Made by a program: the position numbers and the translations under genes. This document shows, one piece after another, positions 18,593-27,444 of a stretch of DNA of 64,000 nucleotides. Position 1 is the first letter of the stretch, and each line of letters starts with the position of its first letter. The notes beneath the pieces are model-generated. The model worked only from the letters and a program-made list of their open reading frames with translations. It was not told the DNA's origin and did no database searches. The stretch comes from Streptomyces sp. B3I8 (GTDB taxonomy: Bacteria > Actinomycetota > Actinomycetes > Streptomycetales > Streptomycetaceae): assembly GCF_030816915.1 (NCBI RefSeq), contig NZ_JAUSYN010000002.1, positions 5,841,501-5,905,500 of the forward strand. The letters run 5' to 3'.

Positions 18593-19690
18593 ATGACGAC
18601 CAGACAGCGCAGCACCTCCTCCACCACGGATCCTCCTGTTCCGAGCGAGGTCGTCCTGGGCGTGGACACGCACGGCGAGGTGCATGTCGCCGCCGTGGTC
18701 TCCCCGCTCGGGAAGATCCTGGGCACGGAGTCCTTTCCGGCCACGGCGGCCGGCTACCGGCAGCTGCTCGTGTGGGCCCGTAAGCGGGGGACGGTGCGCC
18801 GGGCCGGTGTGGAGGGCACCGGCACCTTCGGCGCGGGCCTGTCCCGCTACCTGTTGGCCCAGCAGATCCAGGTGTTCGAAGTGAACCGGCCCGACCGCTC
18901 GGCCCGCCGACTGCTCGGGAAGTCGGACCCGCTCGACGCGCAGGCTGCCGCGCGGGCCGTGCTCAGCGGTCGCGCCCGGGCCCGGGCCAAGTCCGGTGAC
19001 GGTCCGGTGCAAAGTGCCCGGTTGTTCAAGCTCGCCAAGGACTCCGCGGTCAAGGCCCGCACCCAGGCGATCAACCAGCTCAAGGCCGTCCTGGTAATCG
19101 CCGACCCCGTTCTGCGGGAACAGCTCTCCGGCCTGGGCAATGCCGAGCTGTTCCGCACCTGCGCACGCCTCGGCCCACCCGACGCTGAGGGAGACGAGGA
19201 CGCGGTGGCACAGGCCACCCACCTGACGTTGCGCATGCTCGCCGAGCGTATCGAGCAGCTCACTGGGCAGATCAATGAGCTGAACCAGCGCCTGACCGGG
19301 CTCGTCGAACACCACGCCCCACAGCTGCTCGAACCGGTGGGCATCGGCCCGGACAGCGCCGTCACGCTCCTGATCACCATGGGAGACAACCCCGAGCGAC
19401 TGAACACCGAGGCGTCGTTTGCTGCCCTTTGCGGAGTCAGCCCCATCGAGTACTCCTCCGGCCGTCGGAGCACGCACCGGCTCAATCACGGCGGCGATCG
19501 CCAGGCCAACGCGGCCCTGCACCGCATCGTCTTCACCCGCCTGCGCCACGACCCGCGCACCCAGGCGTACTACGAACGCCGCACCCAGGAGGGCAAGACC
19601 CGCCGTGAGATCATCCGATGCCTCAAGCGATACGCAGCCCGCGAGGTATTCAACCTGGTCAGACGGGTTGCCCGCACCCCCGCGTTATAG
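18593..19690 (+). CDS. IS110-family transposase (DEDD recombinase)
   Basis: 365 residues with the two-part IS110 structure. The N-terminal RuvC-like DEDD domain has VLGVDTHGEVHVAAV, the acidic EGTGTFGAG and the SDPLDAQAAARAV block. The C-terminal Transposase_20 domain holds the catalytic Ser region FAALCGVSPIEYSSGRRSTH, then RQANAALHRIVFTRL. The start is ATG 18593, after a GGGAAGG ribosome site. The gene looks complete. It is followed within 35 bp by the start of a pcaD fragment, so the right end of the element lies between 19691 and 19722. A C-terminal relic of a related transposase lies at 26484. Confidence 0.93.
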   Translation: MTTRQRSTSSTTDPPVPSEVVLGVDTHGEVHVAAVVSPLGKILGTESFPATAAGYRQLLVWARKRGTVRRAGVEGTGTFGAGLSRYLLAQQIQVFEVNRPDRSARRLLGKSDPLDAQAAARAVLSGRARARAKSGDGPVQSARLFKLAKDSAVKARTQAINQLKAVLVIADPVLREQLSGLGNAELFRTCARLGPPDAEGDEDAVAQATHLTLRMLAERIEQLTGQINELNQRLTGLVEHHAPQLLEPVGIGPDSAVTLLITMGDNPERLNTEASFAALCGVSPIEYSSGRRSTHRLNHGGDRQANAALHRIVFTRLRHDPRTQAYYERRTQEGKTRREIIRCLKRYAAREVFNLVRRVARTPAL

Positions 19691-19722
19691 GGGCGTCCGT
19701 GAGACGTGAGAGGGTCTGGGGC

Positions 19723-19830
19723 GTGAGTGAGACACCACCGAACACCCTGCAATACCGCTTTGACGGGCCAGAAGACGCTCCGGTCCTGATCTTGGGTCCC
19801 TCACTGGGTACCACATGGCACATGTCGTAG
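19723..19830 (+). pseudogene. pcaD: 5' stub of 3-oxoadipate enol-lactonase (pcaD/pcaL type)
   Basis: GTG 19723 begins MSETPPNTLQYRF, then GPEDAPVLILGPSLGTTWHM, the conserved N-terminus of PcaD-type alpha/beta hydrolases of the beta-ketoadipate pathway. The match ends abruptly after TTWHM at about 19823, and a stop follows one codon later. The rest of the gene is absent from the window. The break marks a deletion or junction between ancestral chromosome to the left and foreign sequence to the right. Confidence 0.75.
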
Positions 19831-20278
19831 AAGGCGTCCAGGGGCGTCCATCCAGTCCTGTGCGGGCATATATGTCTGGTTTCGAGATCCTGTGCCGAGA
19901 GTGTGTCCACGGCGTTTGTGACTCGCCCGTGACAGCTGGCAGCGCGACGAAGCCCCCGGTCGGCTGGTTGTGTTTTGGTCTGGCTCGGCGGCATGGCTGG
20001 CGCGATGGTGGGGATGGCGCGCGCTGAGCCTCGACGTACTGGATGCGGGCCTCTTTTGTGGCGGCTTCCCGGTGGATGCGCCTGTGGTGTGCCGCTTCGA
20101 TCTCGGCAACGCGCCTGGGGTCGGAGGTTGCGCTGGCGGGCGTGATCTCCTGGGTGGGCCCGCAAGCTGGTCTTCGGGGGAGCGTTCGACGGTGTCGGTC
20201 CGTTCGCCGGCTGGGTGTGGCTGGCCGCCGTATCAGGGCCTGGCGGCCACCGGCCCGGCGCCACCGCGCGGGTCCCGG
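19831..20278. other. Region without a confident gene between the pcaD stub and the HEAT-repeat gene
   Basis: On the minus strand around 19985-20130 a coherent Glu/Ala-rich helical frame is visible (RRVAEIEAAHHRRIHREAAT), possibly the tail of a lost plasmid or element protein. It lacks a clear start and continues into low-quality sequence. I see no RNA gene. Confidence 0.35.
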
Positions 20279-21259
20279 TCACCACTGGATCGTCCCTGGG
20301 ACCGACGGCGGCGCCTCCCGTGCCGTGACCGTCTCGCGTGCCGACGCGCGGACGTCGGGGTGTGCGTGCCGGCGCAGGGTGCGGAGCTGGCCGCGCCACG
20401 GCTCCGTCCACCGAGAGCGGCTGCCGCCGGCGACGATGAGCCTGATGGCGAACAGGCCCTGGGCCAGGCCCGGTTCCGCACCCAGCGTGCGGGCGGTCTC
20501 CAACCACGCGTCTGGCGCTGGGCCGCTGATCGCGCTGAGCCGCGAGCTGAGCCCTTCGGCGATGTCCCGGGCGAGCAGCGGACGTCCTTCGCAGTCGGCA
20601 GCCAATCGGCGCAGGCCCGACGACAGCGCGGTGGCGTCCTTGTTCAGTTCGAGGGCGTACAGCCGGAGTTCGGCGACGGAGCGCGCGAAATCCTCGTGCC
20701 CGGCGGCAGTGTCGGCGGCGCGCAGCAGCACGTCCGCCGTCGGCCGGCCCCCGCCCCGGTAGCGATGGTGGAGCAGGAGGTGGTGCAGCAGGCTCGCGCC
20801 CCGCTGCAGGGCCGGCTGGTCGCGTTCGGGCTCGGCGTCGGGTTGGTCCGGGTCTCCTGTGGCTTCCAGCATCGCCCGCAGGGCCCGAAGGTACGGGCCG
20901 TCGTCGTCCGCCGCGAGCTCCACCAGCTCCTGCCCGGCCATCGCCCACACCGCCCGATCGTCAAGGTCCGTGGTGGCGGCCACCAGCATCTCGGCGATCT
21001 CCGGCTGCCACGGTGCCCATTCCGCCAGTGCTGGGAACAGCGCCGCAGCCGTTTCCGGTTCGAGCGGCTCGCAGGCGCGATGCAGCAGCCCTGCGTACCT
21101 GGCCCGATGCTCCTCGTCCACCTCGGCCACGGCCGCCCGTGCCAGCTCCTGGCGGAGCTCCGTGCGTCCCTGCGCGGCCGACTCCAGCATGGGCCAGCTG
21201 GCCGGCTCCGCCAGCATCCCCTGGGCAAACGCGACGCACACCGACTGAACGTCGTGGTG
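20279..21259 (-). pseudogene. C-terminal part of the HEAT-repeat protein, downstream of an in-frame TAG
   Basis: In the same frame as the gene upstream, and directly after TAG 21260-21262, translation continues HHDVQSVCVAFAQGMLAEPA and goes on through further HEAT-like helices (WPMLESAAQGRTELRQELAR, RARYAGLLHRACEPLE) to a stop at 20279. The repeat rhythm crosses the TAG without any shift, so this is the missing third of one protein of about 1130 residues. No ribosome site precedes the first Met, about 18 bp after the TAG, so independent translation is uncertain. Confidence 0.8.
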
Positions 21260-23671
21260 CTACCCGGGCAGCTCGAACGCTTCCCACAGCAGCGGCGCCG
21301 CCTGCGCCGGGGGCAGCATCGTCGCCGTGAGGCGCACCGCCTCCTTGCGGCTGGTGACCTTCACCGTCCGCGGGTCCTTCGGCGTGAGCAGCCTGCGGAG
21401 CTCCGTGGCGAGCCGCGACGGCGCGACGTACTGTGCGGCCCGAGTCGCCGCGTAGACCGCGACCCGGGCGCGGTCGCCGCCCGCGTGCTCCAGCAGCAGC
21501 GGCAGCACCTCGTCGGGGCGGTCGGTCCACGGCAGTGCGCCGAGGGCCGCCTCCGCCAGCGGGATGTTCGACGATCCCGTGTAGCGGCGGACGACTTCCA
21601 GGCCCGCCTCCGGGATCACTGCCGCCGCCGAGAGTGCCTGGACGCGCACATGCACCAGCTGCCCCGCGTCGCCCGCCGTGCGCGCGAGCAGCTCCGCCGC
21701 CGCCCGCTGCTGGCGCGGCACCCAGCGGTGGGCCCGGTAGGTGGGTGGCGTCCAGTGGCTGCGGGCGGTCAGGAAGCGGCCGTACGGTGGGGTGTCCGCC
21801 AGCACCGGGTCGAGCAGGTCCGTACGCCGCCCCGTCAGGACTCTCAGAACGGACGGCAGGACGGCGGCGGACGGCTCCAGCCGCACGAGCCGCTCCACCC
21901 GCTCGTCGCGCCCCTTCGGCTGCTCCAGCCAGAGGTCGACGGCGGTGCGGACGGACGCGTCGTTTCCGAACTGGACGGCCTGCCACAGGTACTCCTGGAG
22001 TTCGGCCATCCCCCACGCGCGCCGCCCGAGTGCCCGTACGAGTGCGAAGACGAGCGAGTAGTCGGCCTTGTCGGTGGCGGCCTCCAGCCACGGCCGTAGC
22101 GCCGCCAGCACCTCGTACTCCTGGCCGCGCCGCAGCACGATGTCGAGGCGGCCGACGTTCGCGCCGCCGGTGTGGCCGGACAGCCGGGTGAGGGTGTCGA
22201 GGGCCCAGCCGATGAGCCGCGTGCCGCCCGTGACGGCGTGCTCGCGCAGCACGGACAGGGCGAGCGTGCTGAGCGCGTGACGGGTGCTCCAGGAGGAGTC
22301 GCGGGCTTCGACGGCGTCGATGGCGATTCGTCTGAGGTCCTCTGCGGCGTCCTCTGCGAACAGCGAAGGGCGCACCTCCGCCAGTGCGGAGAGGGCGGCG
22401 CTGCGGACCGAGTCCTGTTCATTGCGCAGCCGCAGCAGCGCACGCAGCAACCGGCTCACTTCCTGTGGGTCGCGGGAGCGTGCCGCGTTGCGGACGAGCA
22501 GTGGGTACGCCGTGGCGCGGTCGTCCGCGGCGGAGCGGCGGACGGCGGTGAGAAGGTCGTCACGGACCTCGTCCGGCGGCAGATAGGCGGCTGCCGTCAG
22601 TATCTGCGTCCAGTGCGCGCCCCTGCCGCGGGCCAGCGTCGCTATCCGCCGAGCCTCGGCAGTGCGCCGCTCGTACGGCAGTACGTCGAGCAGGGCGGGA
22701 CTGAGGCCCGCGTGGGCGAGGTCCTTGCCCTCCATCGCCGCGTCGAACAGGGCGCCGCGGCGGGAGGGCGGCAGACAGGCCAGCAGCCGGGCGAGAGCGG
22801 CTGCGTTGTCGCTCCAGGCGCAGGCGAGGTCGGTGAGTTCCGCCGGGGCGTGGCGGACGAGGCGGCGCAGCACGGCGGGTTCGAGGCGGCCGCTGTTCAG
22901 CCGGGACCGCAGCTTCGGGCGTAGCAGCAGCCGCACCGTGCGGCCGGGATCCGCCTCGACCAGGAGGTGCAGCTTGCGGTCCACGGGCATCGGCAGCGTC
23001 TCGTAACGCTCGAGCACAGCCAGCACGCCGAGCGGATCCCGTTCGGCGAGGAGCGCGAGCGCGTCCGCGTGGGACGCCAGCCAGCCGTCCCGTACGACGG
23101 CGGGGAGGGTGTCGAGCTGCCGCTCCATCTCGGCGAGCAGCAGAGCGGGATGGCGGGCGGCGAGCAGCCGGTAGGAGCTCAGTCCGCGGAACAGGCGGGG
23201 CAGCAGCCGGGCGGCGGTCTCCACCGTGCAGGCGGCGAGCAGTTCCGCGGCGGCCTCGGCGCCCCATCGCCGGTACGTCGGCCCGACCAGCACCTCGGCG
23301 AGGCCCGTACGCCCCGCCACGGCGATGGCGTGCACGAGCTGCTGCCGCACGGCGGCGGGTGCGTCCTCGATGGCCTCGATCACGGTGGCGTCCGTGAGCC
23401 GCCCCTGCAGCAGCGCCCTGATCGCGGGGGCGCGGACGAGGCGGTCGGGGTCCGCGAGGCAGCCCTCCAGATACCCGTCGTGGCGCACCATGTCCGCCAC
23501 GGTGGCGGCGAGCCGCCGCCCGTAGACGCCGTGGGCGGCGAGCCCGGTCACAAGCTCGTCGACCGCCCCCATTGCCGCGGCGCGCCGGGCAGCGGAGGCC
23601 AGCTCACGCATGCGGTGGGGGTAGGAGAGCCGGTCGACGGCTGTGAGCAGGTGTTCGGCGCGCTGGGACAT
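21260..23671 (-). CDS. Large HEAT-repeat protein, truncated by an in-frame amber codon
   Basis: Starts at ATG 23669-23671 (MSQRAEHLLTAVDRL). A longer upstream frame is open but is not protein-like. About 800 residues of alpha-helical HEAT/ARM-type repeats, rich in Ala, Leu and Arg, are visible, for example VRAPAIRALLQG, VRSAALSALAEVRPS and IPLAEAALGALPW. HEAT solenoids are scaffolds for protein or nucleic-acid binding, and this family is common but uncharacterised in Streptomyces. Translation stops at TAG 21260-21262 after FELPG, although the repeat clearly continues beyond. A CAG codon there would restore a protein of about 1130 residues. Confidence 0.85.
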   Translation of the reverse strand: MSQRAEHLLTAVDRLSYPHRMRELASAARRAAAMGAVDELVTGLAAHGVYGRRLAATVADMVRHDGYLEGCLADPDRLVRAPAIRALLQGRLTDATVIEAIEDAPAAVRQQLVHAIAVAGRTGLAEVLVGPTYRRWGAEAAAELLAACTVETAARLLPRLFRGLSSYRLLAARHPALLLAEMERQLDTLPAVVRDGWLASHADALALLAERDPLGVLAVLERYETLPMPVDRKLHLLVEADPGRTVRLLLRPKLRSRLNSGRLEPAVLRRLVRHAPAELTDLACAWSDNAAALARLLACLPPSRRGALFDAAMEGKDLAHAGLSPALLDVLPYERRTAEARRIATLARGRGAHWTQILTAAAYLPPDEVRDDLLTAVRRSAADDRATAYPLLVRNAARSRDPQEVSRLLRALLRLRNEQDSVRSAALSALAEVRPSLFAEDAAEDLRRIAIDAVEARDSSWSTRHALSTLALSVLREHAVTGGTRLIGWALDTLTRLSGHTGGANVGRLDIVLRRGQEYEVLAALRPWLEAATDKADYSLVFALVRALGRRAWGMAELQEYLWQAVQFGNDASVRTAVDLWLEQPKGRDERVERLVRLEPSAAVLPSVLRVLTGRRTDLLDPVLADTPPYGRFLTARSHWTPPTYRAHRWVPRQQRAAAELLARTAGDAGQLVHVRVQALSAAAVIPEAGLEVVRRYTGSSNIPLAEAALGALPWTDRPDEVLPLLLEHAGGDRARVAVYAATRAAQYVAPSRLATELRRLLTPKDPRTVKVTSRKEAVRLTATMLPPAQAAPLLWEAFELPG

Positions 23672-23814
23672 GAGGGCGATTCTGCCTGGCGGGCGGGGGT
23701 GGCGCCTGCGGATTTCGGCGGGGCGGGGGCGTCGTGCGGCAGGCTGTGTGGCTGTCTGTGCGGGCTCTGTGGCGGTCCATGCAGGCTCGGTCAGCAACTC
23801 CGCCAGCCGGTCGT

Positions 23815-24066
23815 GTGCCAACGTGCGGCTCTCCGGGGACGGATGTCTTCGTGGTGGGCGCCGGACAGTCTGCGCAGGAGAGCGCGGCGCTGCTGTGCGA
23901 AGCTGGCGTCGAGGTCCGACTGCACACCTGTGCACAAGAGTTGGTGTTGAGAGGCGGTCCCGCCCCGCCGCACTGGCAGCCGGACGCACCGCTGGGCCGC
24001 TCCTGGGCGCTGTACGAGGTCGTGTACCAGGCCACGCTCTTCCGGTACTACGAGAGCAGTCGCGGT
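23815..24066 (+). pseudogene. Relic of a flavin-dependent monooxygenase
   Basis: The frame reads DVFVVGAGQSAQESAALLCE, a Rossmann GxGxS motif typical of the NADPH-binding site of FAD-dependent monooxygenases, then AGVEVRLHTCAQELVLRGGP in the expected order. Sequence quality then decays, and neither an FAD-binding N-terminus nor a proper C-terminus is present. Confidence 0.55.
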
Positions 24067-24277
24067 TGCACCTGGCCCTTCGGACGAGGCCGCTTGTATG
24101 CCACCGTCCCGCGATGGTGCCCGAAGGCGGAACCTGCGGTGAGTATCCTGCGTCGCATGTCCGGCTCGCACGTGTCCTGGAGGTTCCCCGCGCGATAACC
24201 TCGGGCGGATCGCGCGGCCTTACGCCACCACTGGTGAGGGCGTCGTGTGCAACATTCGTGTTGGCTTCGGGGGTGTG

Positions 24278-25186
24278 ATGGCGGCGGGCAATGGTCGACG
24301 ATCTGCGGTCAAAGAGGGTGCTGTTTCGGATGGCCATGGCGGCACCGTTATCCGTTTCACCTATGGGGAGGACGTCAATGACGTCCCGGGGACCTCTACG
24401 GCAGTCGCACAGTGCCTAGCGGAAATTCGCCTCCACCTCGCGGCTGGTACGGACGCCCAGACCGTCAGGGCCGTGGCACTCGTATACCGCGCGTTCGACG
24501 AGATCGCCGATGCGGAACGAACGGTTGGAACGGTCGCCCACCAGCTGGATGACGCTTTGGCAGTCACCAACGTCCCACAGGCGCTGATAACGCGCCTTCG
24601 AGAGTTGATGGATCTCGCTGCGAGAGCCCGCAGGCGTCAGGGGACCGTTCCCCGTCCTGCGCTGGAGCTGTTGGCCCAGGCAGAGGCTGGCCTGCAAGAG
24701 GCATCTGCGATGGAGTCTGCGAATGGTCGTTTCGCCACGGCTCATCTGGCAGCACTACGCACCGCCGCCGCCGTGCTTGCTGCCCGAGGGCGGCCGCCGG
24801 AAGGCGCGAGCGATGGACGCCGCAGGCGGATCCGCAGCGCATGGGAGGTGCTTCCTGAAGTAGCTCCGGAGCTGACCGAGTGGAGCGTTCTATTCGCGGC
24901 TAGGGCTCAAACGCGCGCTCGCGCCGAGGCCGACCTCCCAGGCGCGGCGAGCATGCGCGAAGCGGAGGACTTGCTTCGCGATGCTCGGATGTTTCTCCGG
25001 ATTAGCCAGCGGATACTCCTGTCTGACTCTCGGCAGCTTGGGGATCTGCGACTGCCGGACCCGGAGCCCGAGTTCCGAGACGCCGAGGAGCGCGCAGCTC
25101 TCGAAAGCCCACCGCTCGACATGCCCCTTGGTCACACCCCGCCGGGCCCTCCACTGGGCGATGACGACGATGAATGGGACGAGTAG
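24278..25186 (+). CDS. Hypothetical soluble alpha-helical protein, first gene of an uncharacterised pair
   Basis: The start is placed at ATG 24278 (a GTG three bases earlier is equally possible), behind a G-rich ribosome site. About 302 residues are predominantly helical: RAFDEIADAERTVGTVAHQL, then a linker, then ELLAQAEAGLQEASAMESAN. A highly acidic tail follows (GDDDDEWDE). There is no signal peptide, no membrane segment and no catalytic motif I recognise. Base composition is lower in GC than the flanking genes, suggesting transfer. The stop codon is immediately followed by the TTG start of the membrane protein, so the two are co-translated. Confidence 0.75.
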   Translation: MAAGNGRRSAVKEGAVSDGHGGTVIRFTYGEDVNDVPGTSTAVAQCLAEIRLHLAAGTDAQTVRAVALVYRAFDEIADAERTVGTVAHQLDDALAVTNVPQALITRLRELMDLAARARRRQGTVPRPALELLAQAEAGLQEASAMESANGRFATAHLAALRTAAAVLAARGRPPEGASDGRRRRIRSAWEVLPEVAPELTEWSVLFAARAQTRARAEADLPGAASMREAEDLLRDARMFLRISQRILLSDSRQLGDLRLPDPEPEFRDAEERAALESPPLDMPLGHTPPGPPLGDDDDEWDE

Positions 25187-26221
25187 TTGGGGGATATCGC
25201 CAAGGGTGTTCTCGGTGGCGGGTGGAGCCTGTTGGTGGGCTGGATCCTGCCGACAGCCATCAACTTGGGCATTCTGGCCATCACCATGGGGCCCAGCCTG
25301 CGCCAGGTCCCGGTGGCGAACCAGATATTCACTGCCTCGCCGGGCGCCAAGGCGCTGCTGTTACTGATTGCTTCCGTATTGACGGGCCTTATCCTCAATG
25401 CCTTGCAAGTTCCCCTCTATCGAGTTTTGGAGGGGTATCTGCTCTGGCCGGCGCGACTGTATGCGCGGCGCTGTCGCCACCACCGCAAGCGCCGTAGCGA
25501 ACTGGCCGATGAACTGACACGGACGCGCCGCGCGCGTCGGGCTGCAGCTGAGCGGGTGCAGTCGGCAGGCACTGCACAGACGCCACTTACCCCTGACGGA
25601 GAAGCCCCGGCCGTGCCGGATCCGCGCGACGAAGTACTAACAGCGACGCAGCAGGCGCTGCTTGGTGAGCGGCTGGCCAGATATCCGGTGCAGGACGACC
25701 AGGTCACTCCTACTAGGCTTGGCAACGCCATTCGACGCTTGGAGGAGTACGGATATGACCGGTATCGCCTAGATTCTCAGGTGCTTTGGAACGAGCTCAC
25801 CGCGATGGCACCCGAGCAAGCTCGTCGGCAGGTCGACACCGCGCGCACCAGCGTCGACTTCTTCATAGCCCTGCTGTACGGGCACACAGTCCTCGTCGCC
25901 ATGGCCCTGTGTGCCACATCGGTTGATAGTGCCGATCCCCCAGTTCTCCTCGGCACGGCCGGCGTCCTCTGCGCTCTGTGCCCGCTTTGGTATCGGGCCG
26001 CGGTTGCAGCAACTGATGAATGGGCGGCAGCCGTCCGCGCACTGGTCAACCTGGGGCGCCACCCATTGGCTCAGGCCATGGGCCTTGAGCTGCCACAGGA
26101 CATCGCAGAAGAGAGAGAAATGTGGCGCATGGTCTCTCGGATGTCCCGTTCCCGATTCCACGACCGAGCTGTCGCTTTGAACCGCTTCCGCTCCCCGCCT
26201 GGCATGGGCGAGCCTCGGTGA
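25187..26221 (+). CDS. Hypothetical membrane protein, second gene of the pair
   Basis: Begins at TTG 25187-25189, directly abutting the upstream TAG. 344 residues. Two N-terminal membrane helices (LLVGWILPTAINLGILAI and ALLLLIASVLTGLILNAL) are followed by a basic segment (RRCRHHRKRRSELADEL) and a cytoplasmic linker. A second pair of helices (SVDFFIALLYGHTVLVAMAL and PPVLLGTAGVLCALCPLWY) and a C-terminal helical tail complete it. It resembles no transporter family I know. A soluble partner plus a four-helix membrane protein is a layout shared with several membrane-acting defence systems, but nothing in the sequence proves that role. Confidence 0.72.
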   Translation: MGDIAKGVLGGGWSLLVGWILPTAINLGILAITMGPSLRQVPVANQIFTASPGAKALLLLIASVLTGLILNALQVPLYRVLEGYLLWPARLYARRCRHHRKRRSELADELTRTRRARRAAAERVQSAGTAQTPLTPDGEAPAVPDPRDEVLTATQQALLGERLARYPVQDDQVTPTRLGNAIRRLEEYGYDRYRLDSQVLWNELTAMAPEQARRQVDTARTSVDFFIALLYGHTVLVAMALCATSVDSADPPVLLGTAGVLCALCPLWYRAAVAATDEWAAAVRALVNLGRHPLAQAMGLELPQDIAEEREMWRMVSRMSRSRFHDRAVALNRFRSPPGMGEPR

Positions 26222-26407
26222 GCGACCGCCCGCTGACGGCGGGAGTCAGCCCGGCATCTGTGGGCGAGTTGCGTCTCTTGGATGCGACTTCTCGTCTGAC
26301 TGACGTAGAGGCGGGCCGAACAGCTGCTCGCCGGATCGTCTTGCGGTGGTCCCAGGCGGGGCGGACGAGGTGCCCGTACAACGTCGACCGTAGTTTTGAT
26401 CGGTCGC

Positions 26408-26483
26408 GTCGACCCCGCGCCCCCGCGGGGATGCTCCGCGGATGGTGATGATGATCGCTCCTGCGGGGCCGTCGACCCCGCGC
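26408..26483. repeat. Possible CRISPR-repeat relic (type I-E-like) or short direct repeat
   Basis: At 26408-26438 the sequence CGACCCCGCGCCCCCGCGGG continues GATGCTCCG. It has the CCCCGC...GCGGGGATG palindrome of actinobacterial type I-E repeats, though it is two bases longer inside. GTCGACCCCGCG recurs at 26471, 63 bp later, and is then truncated by the IS110 relic. There is no further array and no cas gene. Confidence 0.25.
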
Positions 26484-26612
26484 GCTCAGGACTACTACGA
26501 GCGCCGATCAAGGGGGTAAGTCCCGTCGCGAAATCGTCCCTTGCCTAAAGCGCTACGCGGCCCGCGAGGTCTTCCACCTGGTCAAACAGCTACAGCCGGC
26601 ACCCCGCTCATA
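26484..26612 (+). pseudogene. C-terminal remnant of an IS110-family transposase
   Basis: QDYYERRS, then after a frameshift GKSRREIVPCLKRYAAREVF to the stop at 26610-26612, aligns with the C-terminus of the intact IS110 transposase at 18593 (AYYERRTQEGKTRREIIRCL...). Only about 40 residues remain, so most of the element is gone. The sequence differs enough to be a distinct, older element rather than a copy of the intact one. Confidence 0.8.
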
Positions 26613-26679
26613 GGGGCTGTGATGTGTAAGGACCCTTCGGCATGCTCCGACGGGGGTGCTGCATAGATGGGGACGTGAT

Positions 26680-26721
26680 ACGACGACGCCCCGCCGGCTT
26701 GCTCCAGCGGGACGTCGTCGT
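26680..26721. terminator. Hairpin downstream of the decayed HTH gene
   Basis: ACGACGACG (26680-26688) plus CCCGC pairs with GCGGG plus CGTCGTCGT (26713-26721), giving a 14-bp stem with one mismatch. It sits just after the 3' end of the minus-strand HTH pseudogene, matching the position of the hairpins near the paralogue at 33450. Confidence 0.65.
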
Positions 26722-26729
26722 GCAGTTGG

Positions 26730-27004
26730 TCAAGACGGATTGGGGCTTGTACTGGGGGCGCCGTTGTACTCCGGCTCGCCGCTCTCGAGTACGGGGAGGA
26801 GCGAGGCGGTGACGACGCGGGCGGTGCGGCCTATCGGCAGCACGCGGTAGGGGAATTCCCGGCGGCGAACAAGTCGTAGCTCTTCGATCTCGACAAGCCG
26901 GACGCCTGGGCGGCGTCCTCGACGCTCGCGGTCCCATTCCAGGTGGCGCGGATGTGCTCGGGGCTGAACGGGCCGTGATGCGTTTCGCTGCTCTGGCTGG
27001 GCAT
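26730..27004 (-). pseudogene. Excisionase-like HTH protein, frameshifted
   Basis: The N-terminal frame reads SPEHIRATWNGTASVEDAAQ, then LSRSKSYDL, and loses sense. The C-terminal part REFPYRVLPIGRTARVVTAS is in the next frame and ends at 26730. Joined together they align along their length with the intact 91-residue protein at 33450 (YDLVRRGEFPCRVLRIGR). One base is missing near 26875, between the HTH and the wing. Such HTH proteins act as excisionases or repressors in actinomycete integrative elements. Confidence 0.75.
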
Positions 27005-27064
27005 TCCTGTCAACAGTGCCTTTCCGGCTTGATTGCTTCCCGGGCAGCGGGGAAGCGGGGAGAC

Positions 27065-27121
27065 GCGGTGGACTGCCCATAGTCCAAGGAATCACCGGTT
27101 TCGGTAACCGGCCTTTGACGG
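27065..27121. repeat. Degenerate copy of the palindromic repeat found at 34.0 and 61.0 kb
   Basis: GCGGTGGACTGCCCATAGTC, then CACCGGTTTCGGTAACCGG, keeps the GCGGTGGAC lead and the ACCGGTT...AACCGG core of the other two copies, but the outer stem has decayed. It lies about 60 bp upstream of the HTH pseudogene start. Confidence 0.45.
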
Positions 27122-27444
27122 ATACCCTGCTCCGCTCAGCGTGAGGGTGAGTTGCAAGCCCAACCAGCATTGCTGGTTGGGGCAACGCGTCCGCGTCGCC
27201 AGCGAGGTGATGGTCAACGCGGTTGGCGGTAGGGCGCCCGCCGGTCTTGGTCCGAGCACTCGCGCATCTCGCACCTGTGCCCCCGCTGGAGGCCAAACCG
27301 GCCTGTGGGCACTTCCTCGGGTCGGCCACTTCAACAGGGGACCGGAAGGTGTGAGAACGGCTGACTCGGTTGAGCCCTGCGGTCGTCGGGACGCAGTGGA
27401 AAGGGAATGAGAATGGCCCGCGGAGCGACCTACGATCGTCTGTC

